A DNA stretch of 64,000 nt from Benzoatithermus sp963720725 (lineage in GTDB: Bacteria > Pseudomonadota > Alphaproteobacteria > Geminicoccales > Geminicoccaceae). Position 1 is the first letter of the stretch; the number at the start of each line of letters is the position of its first letter. The position numbers and the translations under genes are program-made. A model generated the notes under the pieces. The model ran no database searches. It was not told the origin of the DNA and worked only from the letters and a program-made list of their open reading frames with translations. The DNA lies in assembly GCA_963720725.1 (NCBI GenBank), contig CAVRGN010000003.1, positions 1,701,189 through 1,765,188 of the forward strand. The letters are read 5' to 3'. Below, in pieces: positions 9,901 through 17,448 of this stretch.

Positions 9901-10018
9901 CCTCGTTGCGGCCGAGCTTCACGAAGGCGAGCACGCCTGCCAGCACCGACAGCAGCATCAGGTAGACGACGATCGACCGGTTGCGCAGCGCCCAGGCGGA
10001 AAGGTTGAAGCCGGTCAC
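6947..10018 (-). CDS. RND-family multidrug/solute efflux pump inner-membrane protein
   Basis: A 1023-residue resistance-nodulation-division transporter, the usual length for the family. It starts NLSAWALRNRSIVVYLMLLSVLAG and shows the family features: a first membrane helix, a large periplasmic loop, a helix cluster near residue 340-540 containing the proton-relay-type segment LIIALALMVDDAMTT (Asp-Asp), a second periplasmic loop, and a C-terminal helix cluster with LLGCLALIGIITKNAVILVG. The GTG start overlaps the stop of the membrane-fusion gene (GTGA). Sequence type resembles the AcrB/MexF-like efflux group; the substrate cannot be told. No TolC-type outer-membrane gene is adjacent. Confidence 0.94.
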   Translation of the reverse strand: MTGFNLSAWALRNRSIVVYLMLLSVLAGVLAFVKLGRNEDPAFTIRTMVVAAGWPGATLDDTLLQVTERIERQLQEIPGLDVLRSYTRPGATTIFVDLQGSVGGAEVPATWQRVRNDVADIWHTLPRGVVGPFFNDRFGDVFGIIYGFTADGFSQRELRDYVEQVRSELLNVPDVSKIDLIGAQDEVIFVEFSMEQLASLGIDRSALLAAIRTQNDVRPAGMIETGDERISVRVSGAFRSEQDILDINFVANGRMIRMSDIATVRRGFSDPPQAMFRVNGQPAIGLGIAMRDGGDVLALGGNIEAALARVQRDLPIGIEPHLVANQPVTVENAIGEFMESLWQAVAIILAMSFLSLGVRPGLVVALAIPLTLAVVFAIMLVAGIDMQRISLGALIIALALMVDDAMTTTDATLTRLAAGDSKPEASMYAFRTYAIAMLAGTLVTIAGFVPIGFAQSSAGEYTFTLFAVVSIALLVSWLVAVIFAPLLSLFILKVPEPGPPPEPPRLVRWYRGFLTVALKARWLTILVTLGLFVGSILLLPLVPRQFFPSSDRPELLVDLNLPQNASIFASDTLSARFDSLLDGDTDVLRWSTYVGQGAIRFYLPLDVQLANPFFAQAVIVAKDVDARERLHQKLEQRLAEEFPGVIARVAPLELGPPVGWPIQYRVGGPDPSVVRSLALDLAQVVAASPDTLRTNFDWVEPTREVRIRVDQNEARLLGLSSEALAGVLNTVLTGAPVTQVRDDIYLVDVVARATDEQRVSLTTLPTLQVPLPNGRTVPLSQFATFEFTQDFPLIWRRDRVPTLTVQADVVPGILPATAVDALGEQIAEFRQGLPQGYTVEVGGTVEESAASQASVVAVVPVMLLIMLTVLMFELRSFGRLFIVLAVAPLGLIGVVAALLAFDRPLGFVALLGCLALIGIITKNAVILVGQIESERRAGRNVLDAAIEAGTTRFRPIMLTALSTILGMVPIAPTVFWGPMAFAIMGGLLAGTLLTLVFLPALYVACYGADTAPEAMPAGEAATT

Positions 10019-11127
10019 GCCCTCGGCTCCAGCAGACGCACCTTCTGGCCGGGGTGGAGCGCCTGTGCGCCGGCGGTGACCACGAGTTCGCCTGGCTCGA
10101 CGCCGCTGGCCACCACCACGTAGGCGGGCTCGAAGCGCAGCACGTCGATGGCGCGCAGGCTCACGCTCCCGCTCGCCGGGTCGACGACCCACACCGCCGG
10201 CTCGTCGCCCTGGCGGGTGAGGGACGCCGCGGGCAGGCGGATGACGTCGCCCTCGTCGATCTCCATCCGCCCGGTGACCGTGACCCCGAGCCGCATCTCG
10301 GGCGGCGGCTCGGACAGGCCCACCTTGACCTCGAAGGTGCGGGTGACCGGATCGGACTGTGCCGCGATCTCGCGGACCCGGCCGACGGCCTTGATGCGAG
10401 GGTCCTCGGTGAGGAACACCTGGATCTCGGCCTCGGCGGGAGCCGCGCGGATCACTTGGGCCGGAACGTCGAACACGGCGTCACGGCCGTCCTGGCGGGC
10501 AAGGCGGACAATCATTTGCCCCGCCTGCACCACCTCGCCCGGTTCCGCGCCGACCTCGGTGACGATGCCTTCGGCGTCGGCGTGAAGCTCGGTGAAGGCC
10601 ACCTGGTCGCGGGCGAACCGGACTTGCGCCTCCGCCGCCTCGACCTGCGAGCGCGTGGTCTGGCGCCCCTGGCGGGCGCGCTCGTACACGGCGCGCGCGG
10701 CGAAACCGCGTTCTTCCAGGGTCCGTTGGCGCTGGAACTCCGCCTCGGCCTCCGTGGCCTGGCCCTCGGCGGCGGCGAGGTTGGCTTCGGCCGCCCGCAG
10801 GGCGTTCTGCTGGTCCTGCGCGTCCAGGCGGCCGATCAGCTGCCCTGCTTCGACCCGATCACCCACATTGACGCCGCGCTCGACCATGCGGCCGGAGAGC
10901 CGGAAGGCGAGCCGCGCCTCGTCCTCGGCGGCGATCCGCCCGGTCAGGACGACGGGCACGCCGGCCGGCAGCTTCTCGACCGCGACGGTGCGCACCGGAC
11001 GGATCTCCGGTGGGCGTTCCTCGGAAGACGGCTCGCACGCGCTCAGGAGTGCAACGGCACAGAGGATCGCCCAAAGCGGCGGGCGCAGAACCGGTCGCCG
11101 TCGGGTTCGTTGTGGCTCGACAGGCAC
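10015..11127 (-). CDS. Efflux RND transporter periplasmic adaptor (membrane fusion) lipoprotein
   Basis: A 370-residue adaptor linking the RND pump to an outer-membrane channel. A lipoprotein signal (VALLSAC) near residue 25-30 anchors it. The biotinyl-lipoyl-like half-motifs are clear (GRMVERGVNVGDRVEAGQLIG and, after the helical hairpin, GIVTEVGAEPGEVVQAGQ), with a long Ala/Glu/Arg hairpin between them. The GTG at 11127 has GGAG nine nt upstream and fits the signal peptide; the frame stays open far upstream as an artefact of GC-rich sequence. First gene of the four-gene operon adaptor-pump-EF hand-glycine zipper. Confidence 0.92.
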   Translation of the reverse strand: MPVEPQRTRRRPVLRPPLWAILCAVALLSACEPSSEERPPEIRPVRTVAVEKLPAGVPVVLTGRIAAEDEARLAFRLSGRMVERGVNVGDRVEAGQLIGRLDAQDQQNALRAAEANLAAAEGQATEAEAEFQRQRTLEERGFAARAVYERARQGRQTTRSQVEAAEAQVRFARDQVAFTELHADAEGIVTEVGAEPGEVVQAGQMIVRLARQDGRDAVFDVPAQVIRAAPAEAEIQVFLTEDPRIKAVGRVREIAAQSDPVTRTFEVKVGLSEPPPEMRLGVTVTGRMEIDEGDVIRLPAASLTRQGDEPAVWVVDPASGSVSLRAIDVLRFEPAYVVVASGVEPGELVVTAGAQALHPGQKVRLLEPRA

Positions 11128-11277
11128 CGCAGGAATCTCCAAGCCGCAGCAATGAGCCAGACCGTAGCTCAGCAGACGTCCGCGCGGAAGTGCGAGCAAC
11201 GCGCGGCCGCGCTGATGCCTTGCCCAGTGTGGGCCGCCGGCTAGGATCGTCCCGTCACTGCTGGGGAGCACCGCCGG

Positions 11278-12351
11278 ATGCCGATTTTCGCCGGCCCGTT
11301 CGTCGCGGCCGGATGGCTGGCCGTTCTGCTGATGGCCGGCTACCTCCTGCATGCGGGTCGGAGTGTGCTGATCCCGCTGGCCCTGGCGGTGCTGGTCTGG
11401 CAGCTGATCAACGCCGTCTCCGCCCGGGTGCAGGGAATCAGGATCGGCGGGTTCGGACCGAACCGCTGGCAACGGCTGGTCGTGGGCACCACGCTGATCG
11501 CCCTGGCCCTGTGGCTGGTCGTGAACCTGATCGCGAGCAATGTCGGCTCGGTGTCGGCCAACGCTCCGCGGTTCGAGGCCAATCTTTTGGCGCTGCTGCC
11601 CCGGGTGGCCGGGATCTTCGGGCTGCCGGCGCCGCAGAGCGTCGGCGACCTGGTGGGTCAGATCCGGCTGGACGTGCTGATCCGCAGCATTTCCGCGGCA
11701 CTGGTGGGGTTTGTGGGCAGCATCGGGCTGGTCGCCCTCTATGTCGCGTTCATGCTGGTCGAGCAGGAGACCTTCGACCGCAAGGTCGAAGCGCTGTTCA
11801 CCACGCCCGAGGGTGCTGCCAAGACGCGGTCGGCGCTCGCCCAGATCGAGCGCCGGATCGAGCGCTATCTGTGGATCAAGACCCTGATGAGCCTGGCCGT
11901 GGCCATCCTGTCCTGGTCGGTGCTCTCGCTGATCGGCTGTCAGAACGCCGGCTTCTGGGCCCTGGTGATCTTCATCCTCAACTATATCCCGGTGCTGGGC
12001 TCGCTGATCGGCGTCGTCTTTCCGGCGCTCCTGGTCCTGGTCCAGTTCGGCAGCTTCGGCCAGTTCTTCGCCGTCGTCGTGCTGCTGGCGCTGATCCAGA
12101 TCGGGGTCGGCAACGTGGTCGAGCCCAGGCTCATGGGCAGCTCGCTCAATCTCAGTCCGCTCGCCATCATCGCGTCGCTGGCCGTGTGGGGCGGCCTGTG
12201 GGGCATCGCCGGCATGTTCCTGTGCGTGCCGATCACCGTGATCGTGATGATCGCCTGCGCCCAGTTCGAGAGCACCCGGCCCTTGGCGGTGCTGTTGTCG
12301 GCCGATGGCCGGTTGGATCTGGGCGATCGGGCGGCACCGATCCCGCCATAG
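11278..12351 (+). CDS. AI-2E family (PerM-type) membrane transporter
   Basis: A 357-residue polytopic protein of the AI-2 exporter/PerM family. It has about eight membrane segments, with an N-terminal pair (AAGWLAVLLMAGYLL and LIPLALAVLVWQLI), a middle extracytoplasmic/cytoplasmic stretch, and the conserved C-terminal block with LVIFILNYIPVLGSLIG and VEPRLMGSSLNLSPL, the two best family signatures. Members have been linked to AI-2 export or Na+/H+ exchange; the substrate here is unknown. GGGGAG lies upstream of the ATG. It is divergent from the efflux operon. Confidence 0.9.
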   Translation: MPIFAGPFVAAGWLAVLLMAGYLLHAGRSVLIPLALAVLVWQLINAVSARVQGIRIGGFGPNRWQRLVVGTTLIALALWLVVNLIASNVGSVSANAPRFEANLLALLPRVAGIFGLPAPQSVGDLVGQIRLDVLIRSISAALVGFVGSIGLVALYVAFMLVEQETFDRKVEALFTTPEGAAKTRSALAQIERRIERYLWIKTLMSLAVAILSWSVLSLIGCQNAGFWALVIFILNYIPVLGSLIGVVFPALLVLVQFGSFGQFFAVVVLLALIQIGVGNVVEPRLMGSSLNLSPLAIIASLAVWGGLWGIAGMFLCVPITVIVMIACAQFESTRPLAVLLSADGRLDLGDRAAPIPP

Positions 12352-12425
12352 CCGAGACGCGCGATGGCGCGGATCGGTCGCTTCGTGCTTTCCTGTGGCC
12401 GCGTCCGCAAACCAAGGGGAGGGAC

Positions 12426-13212
12426 ATGACCAATCAGGAACTTCTCGCGGGGCTGGCCGCGGCACTGGCCGGCGGTGGCGTTCGGGTCGTCGACCTGACC
12501 CAGCCCCTGCGGCCCTCGACGCCGGTGATCCAGCTGCCGCCGCCCCTGGCGCCTTCGCAGCCGTTCCGGATCGAGGAGATCGCGCGCTACGACGAGCGCG
12601 GCCCCGCCTGGTACTGGAACAACTTCTCCTGCGGCGAGCATACCGGCACGCACTTCGACGCGCCGGCGCATTGGATCACCGGCCGCGAGCTGCCCAACGC
12701 GCATACCGACACCATCCCGCCGCAGTTCCTGCTGGCGCCCGCCTGCGTCGTCGACTGCACGGCACAGGTGGCCGCCAGCCCGGACTTCCTGCTCGAGCCC
12801 CCGGACATCCAGGCTTGGGAGGCCGAGCACGGTCTGATCCCGGCCGGAAGCTGGGTCCTGATGCGCACCGGCTGGTCGGAGCGCGAAGACCCCGAGGCCT
12901 TCCTCAATGCCGGCGAGGACGGTCCGCACGTGCCCGGCCCCAGCGTCGCCTGCATGCGCTTCCTGGTCGAGCAGCGCGACATTCGCGGCTGGGGCGTCGA
13001 GTTCGGTCGGCACCGACGCCGGCCAGGCCTTCGCGTTCGAGCCGCCGTTCCCGGCCCACAATCTGCTCCACGGCGCCGGCAAGCTCGGGCTCGCAAGCCT
13101 GTGCCACCTCGACCAGCTCCCACCCACGGGGGCCATCCTGATCACCCCGCCGCTCAAGATCGAGGGCGGGTCGGGCAGCCCGTTGCGGGTGCTGGCGCTG
13201 GTGGCCGCATGA
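12426..13212 (+). pseudogene. Cyclase family protein (kynurenine-formamidase-like), single-base frameshift
   Basis: Metal-dependent hydrolase of the cyclase family, related to kynurenine formamidase. The N-terminal ~190 residues read normally (VVDLTQPLRPSTPVIQLP; metal-binding motif EHTGTHFDAPAHW). After WGVE the frame is lost. The remaining family sequence (VGTDAGQAFAFEPPFPAHN ... PPLKIEGGSGSPL) continues in another frame to the TGA at 13210-13212. Removing one T of the TT at 13002-13003 restores GVESVGTDAG. Unrepaired, the protein would end in an unrelated tail inside the next gene. It is followed immediately by the enolase-superfamily gene, so the two probably act on one catabolic substrate. 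Confidence 0.85.
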
Positions 13213-14319
13213 ATGCGTATCAGAACGATTGAGACCTTCTGCAACCGATGGGTCGGCTTCGTGCGGGTCACGGCCGAGGACGGCGCGCAAGGTTGGGGTC
13301 AGGTCTCGACCTACAACGCCGACATCACCTGCCAGGTGCTGCACCGGCAGGTCGCTCCCCATGCCCTCGGGGCCGACGCCTTCCCGATCGACGAGGTGAT
13401 CGACCGGATCGAGGAGAAGGAGCACAAATTTCCCGGCTCCTATCTCAAGCGGGCGATGGCCGGGTTGGACACCGCCTTGTGGGACCTGCGCGGCAAGCTC
13501 GAGCGCAAGCCGGTGATCGAACTGCTCGGCGGCAAGCCCGGACCGCTGCGGTGCTACGCGTCGTCCATGAAGCGGGACATCACGCCCGAGGCCGAGGCCG
13601 AGCGCTTCCTCCGCCTGCGCGACGAACACGGCTTCGACGCCTTCAAGTTCCGGGTCGGCGCCGAGTGCGGGCACGACGTCGACGAGTGGCCGGGGCGGAC
13701 CGAGGCGATCGTGCCGGCGATCCGCAAGGCGCTCGGACCGGCGGCGCACCTGCTGGTCGACGCGAACAGCGGCTTTTCGCCCCGGCGCGCGATCGCGGTC
13801 GGCAGGCTGCTCGAGGGCGAGGGCGTGGAGCATTTCGAGGAGCCCTGCCCCTACTGGGAACTGGAGCAGACCAAGGAGGTCGCGGACGCGCTCGCGGTGC
13901 CGGTGACGGGCGGCGAGCAGGATTGCGAGCTTGCCACCTGGCGGCGGATCTGCGCGCTACCCGCCGTCGACATCGTCCAGCCCGACGTGCTCTACGCCGG
14001 CGGCATCGGCCGCACGCTGCGCATCGCCCGTATCGCGGCGACGCAGGGCCTGCCGGTGACCCCGCACGCGGCCAATCTCGGCCTGGTCACCCTGTTCACC
14101 ATGCACCTCCTCCCGACCCTGCCCAATGCCGGCAAGTACCTCGAATTTTCCATCGAGCAGGCGGACTACTATCCCTGGCAGTACGGCCTGTTCCGCAACG
14201 ATCCCTACCGTGTCGTCGAAGGGCAGGTCACGGTGCCCTCGGATCCGGGCTGGGGCATCGAGATCGAGCCGGAGTGGCTGGCCCGCGCCGCCTATGAGGT
14301 GAGCGAGGTCCGGTCCTAG
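13213..14319 (+). CDS. Mandelate racemase/muconate lactonizing (enolase superfamily) enzyme
   Basis: A 368-residue enolase-superfamily dehydratase/racemase. The barrel carries the expected residues: the lysine strand FKFRVG, metal ligands in LVDANSG, HFEEPCP and TGGEQD, and the catalytic histidine in TPHAANLG. The N-terminal cap contains RAMAGLDTALWDLRGKL. Length is typical. The ATG starts directly after the stop of the cyclase gene. The substrate is probably a sugar acid or hydroxy acid; the subgroup cannot be fixed from the sequence alone. Confidence 0.92.
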   Translation: MRIRTIETFCNRWVGFVRVTAEDGAQGWGQVSTYNADITCQVLHRQVAPHALGADAFPIDEVIDRIEEKEHKFPGSYLKRAMAGLDTALWDLRGKLERKPVIELLGGKPGPLRCYASSMKRDITPEAEAERFLRLRDEHGFDAFKFRVGAECGHDVDEWPGRTEAIVPAIRKALGPAAHLLVDANSGFSPRRAIAVGRLLEGEGVEHFEEPCPYWELEQTKEVADALAVPVTGGEQDCELATWRRICALPAVDIVQPDVLYAGGIGRTLRIARIAATQGLPVTPHAANLGLVTLFTMHLLPTLPNAGKYLEFSIEQADYYPWQYGLFRNDPYRVVEGQVTVPSDPGWGIEIEPEWLARAAYEVSEVRS

Positions 14320-14362
14320 GGCGGCTGCCGCAACCGCGGGCCGGGCTCGACGTTGGTCCTGC

Positions 14363-14956
14363 ATGTCTGTCCGCCTCACACGCCGGAACCTTCCGGCACT
14401 CGCCACGGCGGTCGTGCTCGCAGGTTGCGCTGCCATGGATCCGTCCGACTTCGCCGATCGCCAGCCGCCGATGCTGCCGGAACGGTTCTTCGCCGGCGAT
14501 CTGCGTGGCTGGGGATTGGAGAAGGGTCCGCTGGGCGGCATCGGCCGGCGGATCCAGGTGGAGGCCACCGGAAGCTATGACGAGGGCAGCCGCGAGCTGA
14601 CCTTGAACGAGAGCTATCGCTTCGACGACGGTCACGTCGACCGTCTGCACTGGCGGATCCGCAAGCTCGGCGATGGCGATTACGAGGTCGTGGAAGCGCG
14701 TGCTGCCGCACCTGGCGAGGGTCGCGCCGCCGGGAGTGCCTTCAAGATGACCTATCGGCGCGACGTGCCTCAGTCCGACGGATCCTCGACTATGTTGGGT
14801 TTCGAGGACTGGTTCATACAGATCGACCCGGAAACGGTGATGGTCACGGCGACGATCTCCAAGTTCGCCGTGCCGTTCGGTTCGATGACCGTGCTCTACC
14901 GGCGAGTCGACGCCGCATCGGACGCTCCGGAACCGGCCGCTGTGACCGGCGATTGA
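14363..14956 (+). CDS. DUF3833 family lipoprotein
   Basis: A 197-residue outer-envelope lipoprotein of the DUF3833 family, function unknown. The signal ends in the lipobox VLAGC at about residue 20. The mature part contains the family features FFAGDLRGWGL and a beta-rich run (LTLNESYRFDDGHVDRLHW) ending in KFAVPFGSMTVLYRR. It starts 43 nt after the enolase-superfamily gene, so cotranscription is possible but a functional link is not evident. Confidence 0.85.
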   Translation: MSVRLTRRNLPALATAVVLAGCAAMDPSDFADRQPPMLPERFFAGDLRGWGLEKGPLGGIGRRIQVEATGSYDEGSRELTLNESYRFDDGHVDRLHWRIRKLGDGDYEVVEARAAAPGEGRAAGSAFKMTYRRDVPQSDGSSTMLGFEDWFIQIDPETVMVTATISKFAVPFGSMTVLYRRVDAASDAPEPAAVTGD

Positions 14957-14992
14957 TGCGGCAGCGCGCTCGAGCGCCACGGAGCAGAAGAC

Positions 14993-15277
14993 ATGGCCGG
15001 AACACCCCGCAACGCCGCGCCGGCGGCGGACGAGCCGCAACGCGACGAAGTCGACGAGGCCTCGATCGAAAGCATGGATGCGAGCGACCCGCCGTCCTAC
15101 AGCGGCATCACCGGCGTCGGTGCCGCGGAGCCTACCGGCGACGAACGCCAAGAGCGGATCGCGAGCCGCGCTCACGAGCTGTGGCGAGAAGCCGGCTGCC
15201 CGGAGGGCGTGGCGCTCGATTTCTGGCTGCAGGCGGAACGCGACGTCGACACTGCGGAGCGGGGAGAGGGTGGATGA
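14993..15277 (+). CDS. DUF2934 domain protein
   Basis: A 94-residue soluble protein. The C-terminal half carries the DUF2934 motif RIASRAHELWREAGCPEGV followed by DFWLQAERD, typical for small alphaproteobacterial proteins of unknown function. The N-terminal half is acidic and disordered. It follows the DUF3833 gene by 36 nt on the same strand. Confidence 0.85.
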   Translation: MAGTPRNAAPAADEPQRDEVDEASIESMDASDPPSYSGITGVGAAEPTGDERQERIASRAHELWREAGCPEGVALDFWLQAERDVDTAERGEGG

Positions 15278-15387
15278 GCCCGACCAGATGGCCATCCGCG
15301 TCGGACCGGCTCGGGGGCACGGCGCGCCCCATTCCCCGGCCACCTTTCCCCTTCATCTTCAAATAGTTCGCGACGGCCGCCGCGATT

Positions 15388-17448
15388 TCAGCTGCGTCCT
15401 TCGCGCCACCAGGCGGTGGCCGCCGTGGCCAGCAACAGCAGCAGTGCGATCCAGGCCGGCAGCAACGGTGTTTCGTTCATGCCCAGGACCCTGAACGCAC
15501 CGTGGCGTTCCACGCCGAGCCAGCCGCGCCCGAACGCCCGCCTGCCGGGCTCGACCCGCCGCAGGTCGGGGATGCCGTCCTCGGCGAGCCAGCGCACGGC
15601 ACCGCCGGTGGCGTCCGCGGCCGGTGTCATCACGGCCGCCGTTGCGCGCATGTCCGAGAGTTCGGCCGCGGCGATCGGCCTGGGGCTGGCATAGGCCGTG
15701 TAGTCGCCGGCGGCGACGCGATAGACGCCGTCCTCCTCCGCCGCGAAGCGGGCGCGAGCGGTGCCGTCCTCTCCCGGCTCCAGGCGGACGGTGAACTCGG
15801 CGCCGGAGGGTGCGGTGACGGTCGCGTCCAGTGCGCGGCTGGTCAGCGATTGCCGTTCGACCAGGATCTCGTTGCCGACCGAGCTGGCGTGGAGCGCTTC
15901 CTCCTCGAGTTGCGGCTCCTTCATCAGCCAATGCACCAGGCGGCGCAGCAGCAGCGCCTGGGGTCCACCGCCCTCATAGCCGCGCGCCCATAGCCAGGCA
16001 TGATCCGAGAGGAGCTGGGCGACGCGACCCTCGCCGACGCGCTTGAGCACCAGCAACGGACGGTCGGCGACGCCGGTCATCAGGATCTGGCTGCCCTCCG
16101 TCTCGACGTCGAGCTGGCGGAACCAGCGCCCCCATTCGGGCTCGCCCTCGCCGGCCAAGCCGGCGGTGACCGGGTGGTTCTGCCCCGCCTCGGTCACGGC
16201 CGGCCGGAAGCCGCGCTCGAAGATCTCTCCCGTGGGGCGGCCCGGCAGGACGCGGGCGAGCGGCGTGCGATACAGGCTCAAGGGCTCGGCGAACTGGGGT
16301 CCGGCCGCCTCCAGGAGGGCACCGCCGTCCTCCACGTAGCGCGCGATGTTCTCGAGATAGATGAGCGGCAGCAGGCCGCGCCGCGAATAGTTGTCGAAGA
16401 TGATGAGGTCGAACTCCTTGAGCTTGACCTCGAACAGCTCGCGCGACGGGAACGCGATCAGCGCGAGCTCGCGGATCGGCGTGCCATCCTGCTTCTCCGG
16501 CGGGCGTAGAATGGTGAAATGGACGAGGTCGACCGCCGGATCGGCCTTGAGCAGGTTGCGCCAGACCCGCAGGCCCGGATAGGGCTGGCCGGACACCACG
16601 AGCACGCGCAGCCGATCACGCACGCCGCTGACCTGCAAGGTGGCGCGATTGTTCAGCGTGGTCAGCTCGCCCGGCCGCGCGGCGGCCTCGACCTCGATGA
16701 CCGTGTTGCCCGCCTTGTCGAGCGTGAACGGAACCTCGGCCGTCTGCCCCGCGGCTACCGTCAGCTCGCGGACGATCTTGCCGTCCTGACGCACGGTGAC
16801 CGGCACGCCCGGAGCGGGCGCGGGTGCGGCGGGCTGGTCGTCCACCCGGAATTCGATCACCTGCGGCTCGCCGACCACGCCGAAGCTGGGCGCCTTGAGG
16901 ACCGCGAGCTGCCGGTCGGTCTCGTCCGGGCGGCCGGTGAGGAGGACGTGTAAGGGGGCCGGAACGTCGAGCGTCGCCGGATCCGCGGGCGCGTCGTGGG
17001 CTTGGCCGTCGGTCAGCGCGACCACGGCACCCAGCCGATCGCGGTCGCTCTCCGCCAGCGCCTCCCGGATCCGGGTGAACAGCAGGCTGCCCTGCCGGCT
17101 CTGGCCGTCGAGGCTGAGCTCGCGCAGCTCCACGCCTGGCAGGCGCTCGATGCGCTCGCGCAGCGCCGCCTCGGCCTCGGCCAGCTGGCGCGGCCGCTCG
17201 CCCAGCCCCTGGCTCGGCGAGCGGTCGCTGACCATCACGACGAGGTCGTCGAGCGGCGCACGGTCTTCGCGGCGCAGGATCGGGTTGGCCAGGAACAGCA
17301 GCAGCAGCGCCAGGAACACGGCGCGCCACAGGGCGCCGCGGGCACGGCGCCAGACCGCCAGCGCCACCAGTGCCACTGCCGGCACCGCCAGAAGGATGAT
17401 CGCCCACCAGGGCAGGTGCGGTGCGAAGACGAGGCTGGTGGCACTCAT
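15388..17448 (-). CDS. Membrane protein with glutamine-amidotransferase-like/VWA-like domain, MoxR operon
   Basis: A 686-residue inner-membrane protein. Two membrane helices near residues 13-60 (WWAIILLAVPAVALVALAVW and the following hydrophobic run) anchor a large periplasmic domain, and a final helix (LPAWIALLLLLATAATAWW) closes the protein. The block LDDLVVMVSDRSPSQ resembles a degenerate VWA start. A later part (LRVLVVSGQPYPGLRVWRNLL ... DLIIFDNYSRRG) is the type I glutamine-amidotransferase-like fold found in this family, without an obvious catalytic triad. Its start overlaps the stop of the DUF4159 gene (ATGA). It is the last gene of the moxR operon; a role in envelope stress or chaperoning is the family-based inference. 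Confidence 0.85.
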   Translation of the reverse strand: MSATSLVFAPHLPWWAIILLAVPAVALVALAVWRRARGALWRAVFLALLLLFLANPILRREDRAPLDDLVVMVSDRSPSQGLGERPRQLAEAEAALRERIERLPGVELRELSLDGQSRQGSLLFTRIREALAESDRDRLGAVVALTDGQAHDAPADPATLDVPAPLHVLLTGRPDETDRQLAVLKAPSFGVVGEPQVIEFRVDDQPAAPAPAPGVPVTVRQDGKIVRELTVAAGQTAEVPFTLDKAGNTVIEVEAAARPGELTTLNNRATLQVSGVRDRLRVLVVSGQPYPGLRVWRNLLKADPAVDLVHFTILRPPEKQDGTPIRELALIAFPSRELFEVKLKEFDLIIFDNYSRRGLLPLIYLENIARYVEDGGALLEAAGPQFAEPLSLYRTPLARVLPGRPTGEIFERGFRPAVTEAGQNHPVTAGLAGEGEPEWGRWFRQLDVETEGSQILMTGVADRPLLVLKRVGEGRVAQLLSDHAWLWARGYEGGGPQALLLRRLVHWLMKEPQLEEEALHASSVGNEILVERQSLTSRALDATVTAPSGAEFTVRLEPGEDGTARARFAAEEDGVYRVAAGDYTAYASPRPIAAAELSDMRATAAVMTPAADATGGAVRWLAEDGIPDLRRVEPGRRAFGRGWLGVERHGAFRVLGMNETPLLPAWIALLLLLATAATAWWREGRS

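Noticed and set aside
8126..10123. Long plus-strand open frame (665 codons) opposite the RND pump
   Set aside because: Antisense shadow in GC-rich sequence; Arg/Gly/Asp/His-rich translation with no family features, while the minus strand encodes a textbook RND protein.
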